A DNA stretch of 64,000 nt from Oxyruncus cristatus. Lineage: Eukaryota; Chordata; Aves; Passeriformes; Cotingidae. The translations under genes and the position numbers were made by a program. Location of the stretch: the NCBI GenBank assembly GCA_013399855.1, contig VXAY01002071.1:1-64000 (forward strand), written 5' to 3'. Position 1 is the first letter of the stretch. Each line of letters starts with the position of its first letter. Below are positions 37,501 to 49,200 of this stretch, one piece after another. A model generated the notes under the pieces. It was not told the DNA's origin and searched no databases. It was given only the letters and a program-made list of their open reading frames with translations.

Positions 37501-40500
37501 CTACTGTTCTGAAACCGAAAGCTTTCAATGCAAGATAACTCCCATTTCTGTATGACTGACCCAAAAATTTGTGCACTGTCTGTGCATTGTTTTTCACAAA
37601 CAAATGACTTAATCCAAGGGTGCATAGAAGGGGGATACTCTGGGAACATAACCACGATCCAGGATTATGCACAAGCACAGTTCAGTCATGTGAAACTGTG
37701 CTCTGCAAAAGGCAGAAAAGAAATGCAGACCAGCAGATTCCACAGCTGCAGAGAGTTAGGAGTTACAGGATGGCTTTACTTGGGGCTTACCCAGGAGAGC
37801 CTTCTCAGTCCTGTTGCTGACACTTTCCATCTCACCATAGGAACTGCCCGGAGCCTTAACCTGTACAGTCACAGAGGCATAAACAGAAGTTTTGGTAAAT
37901 CTTGGGAAGAAAAAGAATACTTGGACAAAATTTTTTCACGTCCAAATATGGAGCTGACTGAGGCACAGCTTTCCCTGCTTGCAGCAGAGGGAGGTTGCTA
38001 CGCAAAATGTGTGAGAAAAGCATAAAGCCTCTGGTGGTATTAACGTGCTCTTGTTATTTGGGGAAATAAATGAAGTAGGAGGTGGAGAGGGAGAAACAGG
38101 AACTCAGGCCTGAGTTTCTCATAATTATTCTGTGGACTCCAGCCCTGCCTTTCAAGCTGTTCACTTTTGTATAGTAGTACTTAAAATCTCTGCGAGAGAG
38201 GAGTGAACAGGCTGTCCTAGTAAGCTGAGACTGGGTTTCAGGTTTTGTATCTGTATATCCATATTTATTTGCATGTTTCATTACACAACCCATCAGGGCT
38301 GGAGCTCTTACATGAATTGTGTTCACTTCCTTTCTGGTACAATTCATCTAAATGCTCTATGTGCAATGACACAGGATGAACCAGATGAATAGTGAATAAA
38401 GTGGGGTTTGAGACTTCTGCATATTAATAAGTTATTACACCTGCTTTTCTCAAATATATAATTTCAGTCATCAGGAATTTAATTTGGAACTGGCCCCTGT
38501 CCCCCTTTCTGTAGTATTCCAATTTCATTTTAAAAGTAGTTTACCTTATCTTCACTTTCCATAAAATTCATGATCTGAACAGAGCTACCCATTTTCAGTT
38601 GTTGTTCGCTGTCAGAATTAGGTGGCTCATGATCGTAATCATCTGGTTCAGAGTGAATAAGTTCTTTAATCTTGACATTTTGATAATCCTCAGTCTCTCT
38701 ATGAACTGCAGTGTCATCTTCGGAGGTTCCTTCCCCTTCATGCTCAGTACTGGTGCTCTCCTGCTCATTACTCTGGATTCTCTCCTCTTCCTCATAGGCT
38801 GCTTCTTTCCAGGTATTGCTGAGATATTCCTCACGATCAATATCACCACTGTCATGACCCTCATCATCATTACTGTCCTCTGTATCTTGTATTTTCACCA
38901 CTGTGTCATGATCACTCTGATGATTTACTTGAATATTGTCTTTCTTCTCCTGACTTTCCTGTTTGTCATCCTGATCTTCATTATGTTTTTTTTGAGAGAG
39001 GGGGATTTCTTCTTTATAGGGCTTCTTTTGGCTGTTCTCCCTCAATTCTTCCTTTTCCTCTAGGTCAGATTTCTCCCCATGTCTCTTGGTTATCCGGATT
39101 GGTTGGCTGGAATCTCTCAGGACTTCGTCAGATTGCATACTGTTTCCATTTTGCTGTCTTTTGTATCGGTCACCCTGGTTTCTCTGGTGGCCTTTGTGCT
39201 TCGTATCTCTGTAATCACTTTCTTCACCCCATTCCTCGTCTTCTTCTTCTTCCGTGCTTTCTTCTTCATCGCTTTCCCTGTTTTTTTCAGAGAGGCCAAC
39301 CGTATTTTTGTTGTATTTCCACATGTTATGCTCACGATCAAGACTGAGAGTGCCCACTGGGTGTCCTGCATTGCCTGTAAGGTGTTGGTTGGCTGTGTTG
39401 CCGTGCTTCTCATGCCTCCCGAGCTGGTAATGCTCAGAGCTGGACTGCTCTCTGCCGCTGCTCCCAGAGTCACTGTCCTGATTATCAGAAGCCAAACCCA
39501 GTTTATTGTGCAGTGCAAGGAAATTGATGCTTTTTAGGCTGTTTTTCCCTTGATGCTCGCTACCAGTTCTTCCATGTTTCCTAATGGTCCGGGGCTCATC
39601 CCTGTGCTCAGTGCCTAGTGCTGATACTGCTGGTTTTAAGTTTCTGTGACTGGGCAGCAAATCACCCTTGTCTACATATCCTGTGTTCTCTTCTTTTGAG
39701 GCTTCAGGATGAAAATCTTCAGTCTCAAAAAAAAAAAAAAAAAAAAAAAAGAGNNNNNNNNNNNNNNNNNNNNNNNNNNNNNAAAGAGAGAGAGAAAATT
39801 AACAACTAGATCAATAAATCTTGGGATTTATTTGAAGCTGATAAAGTGTTATTTTTGCCTTGTATTGCAAAGTGTGACACTGGCTTTATTTGTTTTCTTT
39901 GTATGTGTTCCTCTTACTCTAGCCCAGTGCACGAAATGAGTATGTTGTCTTATGAAATCTCAAAACATTTAATTAGTAATTTAGTGTCATAACTTTCAGG
40001 CACTTGTAGGCTGCAGTAATTATCGCTGCAGTAATTATCTCTCACCTCAGTGAGAGAATTATCACTTGCCTCCTGGGAGAAGAGGAGCAGGGGAAGAGAG
40101 AGCACCTTTCACAAGGTGTCATGATAGTAATTCCTGAGGAGGGCACCGCATCTTAACTATTTCATACTCAATGTATTTGTCTACTCTGACTGATATATCA
40201 TTACTTCCTAGCTGAATTCATCAGGAACTATTATATTCGGTGACAATGACTGTGTCATAAGCTCACTAGCAGGAGTCATAGGTGCTTGAGTGGCTTTTTT
40301 TTATGCTGTCAAGCCAATAGAAAAACTAGTAACTTAGTTGGAAAAGGTTCAAATGCTCATGCAGAAAACAGGTACTAAAATGACTTTATGTCTTACTGCA
40401 GCAATTACCTTTCTGCTGCTGGGTGATTCCAGGCACTTACAGTAGCAGCAATGACTAGTGTATTTCTGAACAACACCTACTGATGTTCAGTGTTGCTTAT

Positions 40501-42623
40501 TGCTTACAGCAGTATAGCACCTGTTGCTGATTTTTCTTAAAGCTTTTGGGGGGTTTATTTACGAAGATGAGTCCTTCTCGGCGTCCATGTTGCTGGAATA
40601 GCATTTTCTTTAGTTTGGGCAGTCTCATCACTGCTTGGAAACAAACACTCCACTAACAAATACTTATACATTTGTTAGTGGAGTGTTTGTTTAAAATTTT
40701 TTTTAAAAGGTAGAATTAGAAATACTGATGTGGCTCTTGGCAGATCAGCTATAGCCTATTCCCAATGTCAAAGTGGTATCTAAATGTTCTATAGTTTTTT
40801 CTCTTGCCTGGTGAACTTGCTATGTCAGTTCCAGCTCTAACTTTTTCAGGGAAAGATTGCACGTTTGCTCAAATCTAACAGAAATTCAGTGTAGAGCTTT
40901 TCCAAATTGAATGCACTATTCTAGAAGCCTTTATAAAAAGTGATCTATGTGTAACAAAGCATCCCAAGCTGATACTAAGACCTTTGAAAACCAAGTTTTG
41001 AGAACAGTGGTTTTTTACATGTGCTTTTGGGCGCTGCTGTGTACAACATATTAAATGTTGTTAAGTTTTAGCAAAAAGCAGTTTTCTGTGAAGGGCTACT
41101 AGTTCTGTAGATTTAGAAAATACCGGGCCAATCTATCATTAAAATTGTCTATGGTAGGTGCCTGTATTTCAAGCAGAAGTTTGGGAAAGATTTGGCTCAT
41201 GTCTTGACAGGAAGCCTTGCTGTGCACCCCAGCCTTAGTGCAGAGATGTGCCTGGATGTGGCTTTCAGATGCTGCCTTTTGTTATACTTTTGTCCCCTGG
41301 ATTTAATCAACTCTTAGAACTCAGTTGCTTGTGAAGGTAGTTGGGCAAATTTCAGTCACTGTAGCTGTGATTAGCTAATGTTAGAGGACAGCTGGCCTTT
41401 GCTAGATGTTGCATATACTTGGAGCTGATGATTCACTGGCTATTGCAATGTTTTATTTTGATGCAAGTGTCTTCTGTGAGTTGTTCTGAGAGACAGCTAT
41501 AGGCTAGTGCTTATACCATAATTTCTTCTGCTGGATACTACTTTAGGAAAAGTTAATTTTTTTCTTTTTCATAATGCGGAGCACCATCTGGATTGATATG
41601 AAATGCAATCTGGAAAGCTGTACAGAGAGGGATATAATTTATAATTTTTTTTTTTAAAAAAAAAAAGGAGTTAGCAACAGAGTTGCGATTTTGGATTTCT
41701 TGCTACAGACCATGCCCTGAATTTGGTAGTTCCAGAACATCCAGTGGCTTGGAGCCAAGGCCCTTTGTGGCTGAACCCCAAAGGCTCACCAGAACGGAGC
41801 AGTAAAAAGGAATTTTAATTTGGGCCAGCCATGAATGCAAAATTGTGGGCTCTGTCATTAGTGTACACATGTGGCACAGGGAGGGCTGCTGAAATCATCT
41901 GTCTCATTACCCTCGGGGCTGTGTATGTGGCTTGTTAGCCACAGTGTACTTTGCCAGGATGAGCTGTACCCAATGCTCTGCCTTGTGAATAATGAAGCAT
42001 ATGATGGCTAAAATTCTTACGTGTTTGAGCCTGCATATGATCACTTGGTGTGATAAATTGGGGATTGCATCCTCCTTGTGTACCGGAGCTGAGAAAACCA
42101 CAATTTCAACTGTCAGTGGAGCTTATTGTTTGTACAGATATGGGTAATGAATATGTGTGGGAATTCTTTCAAGGTAATTTATTTCAAATAAGGAAAACTT
42201 CCATTTTGAGCTTTACATTTTGTCCCGTTCTGTTTGTTTCATATGCAAGGCATGACATGTTTGGAACTAATTCTTGGGGTCAGGGAACAAACAATTTTTT
42301 AACCTAAATCAATTTGCCAACCACTACGTATGTGCTAATGTGTTTTTTATATTTGAGATGAATAATGTTTAAAGAACAAGAAGAGTACCTTTCCTGGAGT
42401 TTTCTGTCCGTGAGTTTTGAGCTTGTGGTGTACGGGATGGGTCTAAAATAGACAAATATATTAACATCTGCATGTCAATAAAAACCTTGTATAGGTCAAT
42501 GGCATAACACAGAGTATTCACAGAATGGGAAATTAAGTGCCCAGTAATAATAGCATGATGAGAACTTACTGGAATAGCAAAAGCTGATCCTACAAGACAA
42601 ATGAAGAGAGCTACAGCCTTCAT
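31562..42623 (-). CDS. SPARCL1: SPARCL1 (hevin), secreted calcium-binding matricellular protein
   Basis: SPARC family protein of the extracellular matrix, which modulates cell adhesion and synapse formation. Exons found, minus strand: 42623-42570 (signal peptide [18 protein letters not shown]), 42442-42389, 39723-38545 (393 residues, extremely acidic and Ser/Glu-rich), 37147-37029 and 36413-36293 (follistatin-like domain, with [14 protein letters not shown] and [13 protein letters not shown]), 35447-35311, 34134-33986, 33069-32921, and 31590-31562 ending ENLLF. The last exons make the EC domain, including [17 protein letters not shown] and an EF-hand loop [12 protein letters not shown]. The phases imply one more short exon between 38545 and 37147, entering in phase 0 and leaving after one base; I could not find it. 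The exon at 39723 abuts a poly(T) tract and a gap. A 5' UTR part of exon 2 reaches 42687. A further upstream UTR exon is likely but not seen. Confidence 0.95.
37528..38025 (+). other. Unassigned 165-residue open frame in a SPARCL1 intron
   Basis: A long ATG-started open frame, antisense to SPARCL1 and between two of its exons. It shows no motif I recognise, no signal peptide and no evident domain. It could be chance; the surroundings have no other gene features. Confidence 0.15.
39754..39782. other. Assembly gap beside a SPARCL1 splice acceptor
   Basis: A short N run flanked by a 24-base poly(A) on the plus strand. The SPARCL1 large exon starts only about 30 bases away, so its acceptor and polypyrimidine tract border on a poorly assembled stretch. 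Confidence 0.95.
40010..40039. repeat. Tandem 15-mer duplicate
   Basis: GCTGCAGTAATTATC occurs twice in direct succession in SPARCL1 intron 3. No coding or known regulatory meaning can be assigned. Confidence 0.85.
40639..40692. repeat. Perfect 23-bp inverted repeat (hairpin)
   Basis: The arms 40639-40661 and 40670-40692 are exact reverse complements around an 8-base loop (ACTTATAC). The left arm begins AAACAAACACTCC and the right arm ends GGAGTGTTTGTTT. It sits in SPARCL1 intron 3. An exact 23-bp match in an intron is unlikely by chance and could fold as a stem-loop RNA or DNA cruciform. Confidence 0.9.
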
Positions 42624-42689
42624 GCCTTTCAGATCTTGTAGAGGACAATAGTTAATGGAACAGTGGTAGGGTTTAGAGGTTTCCTTTCT

Positions 42690-45221
42690 GCAAGCAACAT
42701 GAAAAGAAAAAAAAGTTAGGATTTGGGTATAATGGTCTAGAAATGACTGATGGAAGCAATATAGTGCCCTCTGAACTCAAGTGTTAGACCAGCTTAACTA
42801 GAGGCCACTTTAGTCTTAGTTCTTTTACAGGACTTAAGCTGTAGCTGTGCTCACAAACTCTGGTGGCATTACTGGAAGGCAGAGTTATGAATGTATATAG
42901 GTTCAGCCCTGTAAATATTTATCCACTCCTCTGAGATACTACTTTGTGAAATACGTCTCTTTTTTCTGTAATTCCGAGACTGTGCTTGTTTGTGGCATCT
43001 CTATGGCTAAGGTGTCACCTGGCTGCTCCCCTCTGTGCCTGCAGCAGGAAGAATTGACTGGTGAAGTTCTGCTCACCAGGTCTCAAAGCTCAGAAGTGCT
43101 GTCCAGCCTGTTTGACAAAGAGGTGCAGTCCTGCTTTGGTTATCTCAAACCCAACTGTGCTGCACAGTGGTGTGTGTGGCAGAAGAACATGCAGTGCATT
43201 AGGAATTTCTTCAGTCTGTGCTTATATCCTCATGTGAGTGAAAGATAGGCAACTTGTTTTTTTCCTTGCATGTCACCACCAAATTTTCTCACTTCTGCAG
43301 AGCACATGAACTGGAAGTGCCTATGGCTGTAGGTGTATCACTGGGAAAATAAAAAATCAAGTCATATTGTTTCTGTTTACCCTCCACTATTTTTTTTACT
43401 GTGTTGCTTTCTCATTCCTTTAAATTTCCCCATTTTTTTTGTTTTGTTTTGTTTGTTTGTTTTTGTTTTTTCTTTGCTTGGTTGTGTTTTTTTTTTAATT
43501 TCTTTGATACTATCCAGAATCAGAGGGATGCTTACTCCACTTCTGTTTCTGCTCTCATGCTAGTGTCTGTTGTTTCTTGGGAATTGTCATCTGAAGAGTA
43601 CACTTCAGAAGATTCCTGTGTTATACACTATTTAATGTCAATATCTTCTAATTAATGAAGACCAAAATACTCATTAATGGGGCATATCTAGTATGCAAAG
43701 CATTTTTCTTGCAGTAAGCTCATTTAGTCTCCAAATTATCTCTTAACTAATTATCTATTCTCTCTTTGGCGTTCGCGGTTAGTTGTTTAGGATGTTTTCA
43801 GAGGGAAAGGCAGAATACAACAAAAGCCATTAATGAGCATATGCAAAATGCCTCACTGGGCTGTGTATGGGCAGTCAGTTCAGATCAAGGCAAGTGTTGT
43901 TAGACTGAGGGTTATGCAGGCAATTTGCCAGAAACACAGGGAAATAATCTGATTTCATGTATAGCCCTTAAAAACTGCACACTGTGCTTTTTGAAGGCCT
44001 GGCAAGTGACTGAGGAAAGAAGTATTTGAATTTCAGGTAGGCTTGATTCTTACTTCTTTCTGTTCCTGGTCAGCAACACATCTCTGGGCATGTCACTTAA
44101 CTAAGTTCCTTCTTCTAAAATTCTCATTTGTCATATTTGGTAAACTAGTTTGAGAGGTATAAATGAAAAGCTCTGCATGTTGAATTTTATTTATAGCTGC
44201 AGTTTCCTAATTTGGTTTATGCCACTGTCTGTAAAAGTTGCCTTTACCACCTTTGTCCAAATAATGAAAAAGTAGTTGGAATAAATCTGAGTTGAGGTGG
44301 CAGGACAGAGCTTTTGCATTTCTTCCTATTAGTAACAAGCCCACAGTGGTGGGAAGGAAACTCATAAGTCTTGAACTATCAGGGGAGCCTGACCACACTG
44401 AACGGAGGGGGATCATAGTCTAGTTGAGCATCTTCTTTTTTTCTAGTCACAATAGTCCAAATGAGTTGCAAGGATTTATAATACATCCTTCAGTAGGATA
44501 ATCTCTTCCAAACATTAAGTAGCATTGCCAGTGTTAATTCATGGGTTTTGCTTGTTTGACTGGGGCAGCAATACCAACTCCTATGCAATAAGGGTCCCCT
44601 CCCATTGTTTTCAGAGCAATGAGTTTGGGGGTTTGGATGGTACCTTGTGGGTGGACCCAACTGAAAAAACCTGCAAGGAGCTCTTCCTGCAAGCCCTACA
44701 GCCCAAGGCTGCAGCTCATGGCTATCAATGGTCGGCAATGGGATTTTTATACGTGCTCATTTAGTCTCTCAGTGCTAGAAAGGAAAAGTATTTTTTGCGG
44801 AAGTGATGGAATAGCCAGCTTGAGCAGGTGCAGAAATGGGAAAGCTCTTGTAGGTGGTATGTAATATCTGGCAATTAAGGTGATGGTGATGAAAGAAATT
44901 AAACATTAGCTAATTGTCATATGATCAAAGGGTCCGCATTGTCACTTTTTTTTTTTAACACTGAAATCTAAGTGGGAGGACACTTAATTCTTGCTTTAAT
45001 TTCCAATTTTTTCCTAGAGAATATCTAAAAAAAAGCTTTTGTAATATACAAGTTTAATAGAAGTGTCAGTAAAGAACAATTACACAAGAAGCTATTTTTA
45101 AAAGCAAGGAGACATCTCCCTGGAGAAATGAAGTCATTATTCAAAAAATAATTTTTGACCAGAAAATGAGGAATTTAACAATACTTCAGCTTTGGGGTAT
45201 TGAATAAGCAATGCTAACTAG
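42690..45221. other. Upstream of SPARCL1, no gene seen
   Basis: AT-rich sequence with T-rich low-complexity parts (about 43380-43500). The SPARCL1 promoter and first UTR exon may be here or further right, but no CpG island or clear TATA box marks them. Confidence 0.5.
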
Positions 45222-46209
45222 GTGTGCTGTGTTTGCATGGCAAGGTTTTGGTAGCAGTGGCTCCAGGGATGTCCTCTGTGAGAAGCCTCCATGTCCAACA
45301 GAGCCAGCGCTCCTAGACAAGACACACCGCTGGCCAAGGCTGAGCCCATCAGCGACAGCGGTTGAACCTCTGGGGTAATGTATTTAACAACAGGGTGTTA
45401 AAAACACAGGGCAGCTTTAGCTGGAGAGAGGACTGGGAATATGTGAGAGAAACAGCCCCGCAGACACCAAGGTCAGTGCAGAAGGAGGGGGAGGAGGTGC
45501 TCCAGGCACTGGACCACAGATTCCCCGTGGTGAAGGCCACGGTGAGGCAGCTGTGCCCCTGCAGCCCATGGAGGTCCACGGGGGAGCAGAGATCCACCTG
45601 CAGCCCTTGGAGGAGCCACGCTGGAGCAGGTGGATGCCCAAAGGAGGCTGTTACCCTGCTGGAGCAGGCTCCTGGTAGGACCTGTGGAGAGAGGAGCCCA
45701 CACTGGAGCAGATTTTCTGGCAGGACTTGTGACCTCACGGAAGGGACTCACATTCACGAGGAACTGCAGCCTGTGAGAAGGACTCACGTTGGACAAGGCC
45801 ATGTTGGACTGTCCCTTGTGGGAGGGACCCCACGCTTGAGCAGGGGAAGAGTATGAGGAGTCCTCCTCCTGAGGAGGAAGAAGCAGCAGAGAAACGTGTC
45901 ATGAACTGACTAGAACTCCTGTTCCCTGTCTCCCTGTGCCGCTGGGGAATTGGGAACAAAGTTAAGCCCAGGAAGGAGGGAGGAGTGTGTGTGTGGGGGA
46001 GAATATCTTTTAGGATTTGGGTTTATTTCTCGCTGATTTGATTGGTAATAAATTGAATTAATTTCCTCAAGTTAGTTTTGTGTGTGACTCTAATTGGTGA
46101 AAGATTTCTCCCTGTCCTTATTCTGACCTACGAGACTTTCCTTATATTTTCTCTCTCCTGTCCAGCTAAGGAAGGGTGTGATAGAGCAGCTTTGGTGGGC
46201 AGCTGGTTT
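45222..46209 (+). mobile_element. Solo LTR, avian ERVL-like
   Basis: Starts at about TGTGCTGTGTTTGCATGGCA and follows the well-known bird LTR with repeated GGAGCAG...CCACGCTGGAGCAG units, AGACACCAAGGTCAGTG and GGACTCACGTTGGA. Its promoter/poly(A) region has TTGATTGGTAATAAATTGAA at about 46038, and GCTTTGGTGGGCAGCTGG near the end. The final 20 or so bases (usual CCACA end) are missing. No viral genes are linked. Family assignment is by recognition. Confidence 0.87.
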
Positions 46210-49200
46210 TGTTTCTGATTCAGCATTGTTGTCAGCCACTGAAAAAGCAAAACTCATGTGACTGCAACGTAGCAGGTTCTCTTGTTTTTGAAGGGCTACT
46301 CAGAAGTGATTAACTTGCAGAGGCTGCGGCTGGAAATGACAAATGCCTCATGTTTAACAAAAGAAATCATGAAGACTGACCTACTTCCAGCTCTAACAAT
46401 GGCAGAAAACCCTGCATAGGCTGTTGTCCTGAGATCTGACTCTAGAAGATGAAGTTGCCCAATCTGCTGTCAGCACTGATGAGCATGGATGTTGTCCAGC
46501 ATTAGAAGCAACACCTGGAGTACAATGGTTCAACTTTGGAATTTAGTTTCTGACTGTGTAGAATGGATATGAATGCTCATTTCATGAGGCTGAGCTTTTG
46601 TGAAACCTTGAGTGAGGCGAAATGCTGTTTTAAGACGCTGTGATTTTCATCATTATTAAAACTATAGAGAAGTTTCAAAATTGAGCTTTCATTCCTATAT
46701 CCCCAAAGTATAATTGAGAAAGCATGCAATGTGATTTTTTTTTTGTTTTTTTTGAAATCACCACACTGAAACTTTTTTGGACTGCAATAGAATTGAATGT
46801 CTTATTATTGTAAAAAGTCTCAGCTTGGTGCAACGTCAAGCTTGTTAGCACAAAATGCTGTTGCCCACATCCTCACTGATAAATGCTGTTTCAGTCCTAG
46901 TATCCCGGTGTTGATCACAGCATTAATTGTCTGAGTGGATGGAGTTTTGTGTACAAGAATCTGTGTACAAGGGGATAAGCATCAGTGGGGAGAGGGAGAA
47001 TTCTCTGTGCAATATCTGTTCTTTCTATAACAAAAATGTACATGTGATACTATTAAATTGCAACTGGTACAGCACATTCCTGTGTCTAGGTCTGTTTCAA
47101 AAGCCCTCGTGACAGCGTGTGTGCATACCTCTTACATACACGTATAAGCTGGTTCATGTGTGTACACACATCAAATTAAAAGGCAGAGTTTGAGGCAGAT
47201 ATCTGGCCTGAGTAAAAGAGGCAATTGGAAGAAAATAAATACCAGAGCATTAAATATTCTACTCATTCTGTACCAATAAACGGCTGCTAATGAGCATTGA
47301 TCCCTCTGATGCTCCCAGTTTTACAGCTGCAAAAGCCATTAGGTGTAAGTCCTTGATGGCTGAAGGCAAAAAAAAAAAAAAAAAAACGACGAAAAACCTC
47401 CACAGAATGACTNAAAAAAAAAAAAACAAACCAAGTTTTTCAGGACATGTTAAAACAACTTTTAGATAAACCGTTCACATTAACTTAATGCTCTTGTTTG
47501 ATGTCTTACACTTCCCTCCTCCCATTTGATTTTATTACTTGTTGAGGTCTGGGGCTTTAGAGTTCTGGGTTGTTTTGGGTTTTTTTTTCCAGAGTTCTGC
47601 GTAGTTTAAGACCAGATCAAATGAAAATGAGCTACTTTGATTTAATTTGAGAAGGGTCAAAATGAGAATTAATTAGTAGCCAGAATTATCACTATATCAG
47701 TTGGTGAATTTTGTCATCTCCCAGAATCTGCATTTCTTTCATGGACTACATTTGCTACATGTTTTCACTAAATCTACCAACACATTTTTGAAAGGTTCCT
47801 CCAAGACCAGCCACAGTTTCTATCCCTCCTCCCCAGTATGGGAAAAGAAGCGTGAATCTATTTCTTTGCCTTGTGTGTTGTTCCTAAATGGATATTTCAG
47901 GAGATTGTGCCAAGCATTGGGAAATTAGGTCGCACTGTGGCTTTCAGCTGCAAGACTGTATGCTCCTGAAAGAGGTATGAATTTTGCCTGACTCTTGGTG
48001 GCCACCACATAATGCTTTATTGCTTTGCAGGGTCACTGGAAAAATAATTGTTCCAGCAGTAAGATAAAGGTCTTCCTCAACACAATAACTATGCAGTGTT
48101 TTCTCTTTCAAAGAACATCTATTTCTGTTCTAGACAGTCTGAAAAGAGTTATCCTTAAAACAGATGATACTGTATGAGAGCTTCAGCTATTTCATGGTAA
48201 GTGGGAAAAAAAACTGCAGAGGGTTAGGTATTCTAAGGCTTTAACTAAAAATAAAGAAGAAACAGTACCATAGCAATAGAAGAGGTGCTCCTTCTTGGCT
48301 AGCCACTGATGAACTGGAAATCCTTGAGCCTTGCAGAATGCTGCTGCTTTTCCTGAGAAGTGTTTTGGTGTCTGAAAGGGCCCCTCTGAGCAAGTGTGTT
48401 GTTCTGTAAGCTCCAATGAGGGAAGATGATACTGTGTGGGTCTTGGTGAAACAAGGAATCCTAGGCTTCCATGGGATGAGGCGGCGTGTTGGGGCAAAGG
48501 TGGGGGGGTGGGTAACGGGCTGGTGTAATTCTGCTGAATTAATTGAATCAGAAAGACCATTCAGTGTTCACAGGCTCTGGGCCAGTGGAGCTCAGCCATT
48601 GTGTGGGAAGGACATATTTAGTCTTTAGCGGGGAGGGGAGCCAAGGGGAGCGGCTGTGACAGTTTCTGCCACATCAGCTGGCCGCAGAAGAGCTGAACTA
48701 AGGGATCGTCTGGGGCAGTCACCCTGTGGCCCTGGGGGACAGTAAGGCACAGGGGATGCCCAGTCCCTGTTGAACTTCTCAGTGTTGCTTCAGAATACTG
48801 TACATGATGCGTGTAAGCCTGTAAAAAGGAAGAATCCCTAAATTAAAAAAATGTAAAAACCAGCATCGGCTGGAGAATCTTGCACAACTCTCAGGATTTC
48901 GCTGATTTGAAGCTGTTGCCATGGCTGTGCTGCCTGTCTGCCATAGCAACGGTACAGAGCAAGCTGGTGAAAAGTGTGAAAGCCTCTACCAGTGGTGCCT
49001 GCCTGCAGCAGAGGCTTCTCGTTTTGCAAAGCTTAATGAGTTCAATCTTTCTCTTTGTTTTCTCATTCCATTATTCCATAGAACGCACCACCTGAACTGG
49101 AATACTCTCCGGGAGATTGTCAGATCAGAAATAGTGAAGCAGATGCACCAGGGTAAGAATAGAGGCCCTTCCAGTGCTGTATGGAGTGAAGTCAGCAGGT

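Noticed and set aside
38599..39537. Two hydrophobic plus-strand open frames of 154 and 152 residues that look like membrane proteins
   Set aside because: They are the antisense of the acidic SPARCL1 exon; Glu/Asp/Ser codons read backward give Leu/Phe/Ile-rich strings.
45349..45856. 129- and 164-residue open frames
   Set aside because: They lie in the ERVL-like LTR with its GGAGCAG repeats and do not resemble coding sequence.
48905..48955. Paired RFX X-box-like half sites (GTTGCCATGG and CCATAGCAAC)
   Set aside because: The spacing does not match a standard X-box and no promoter features surround it.
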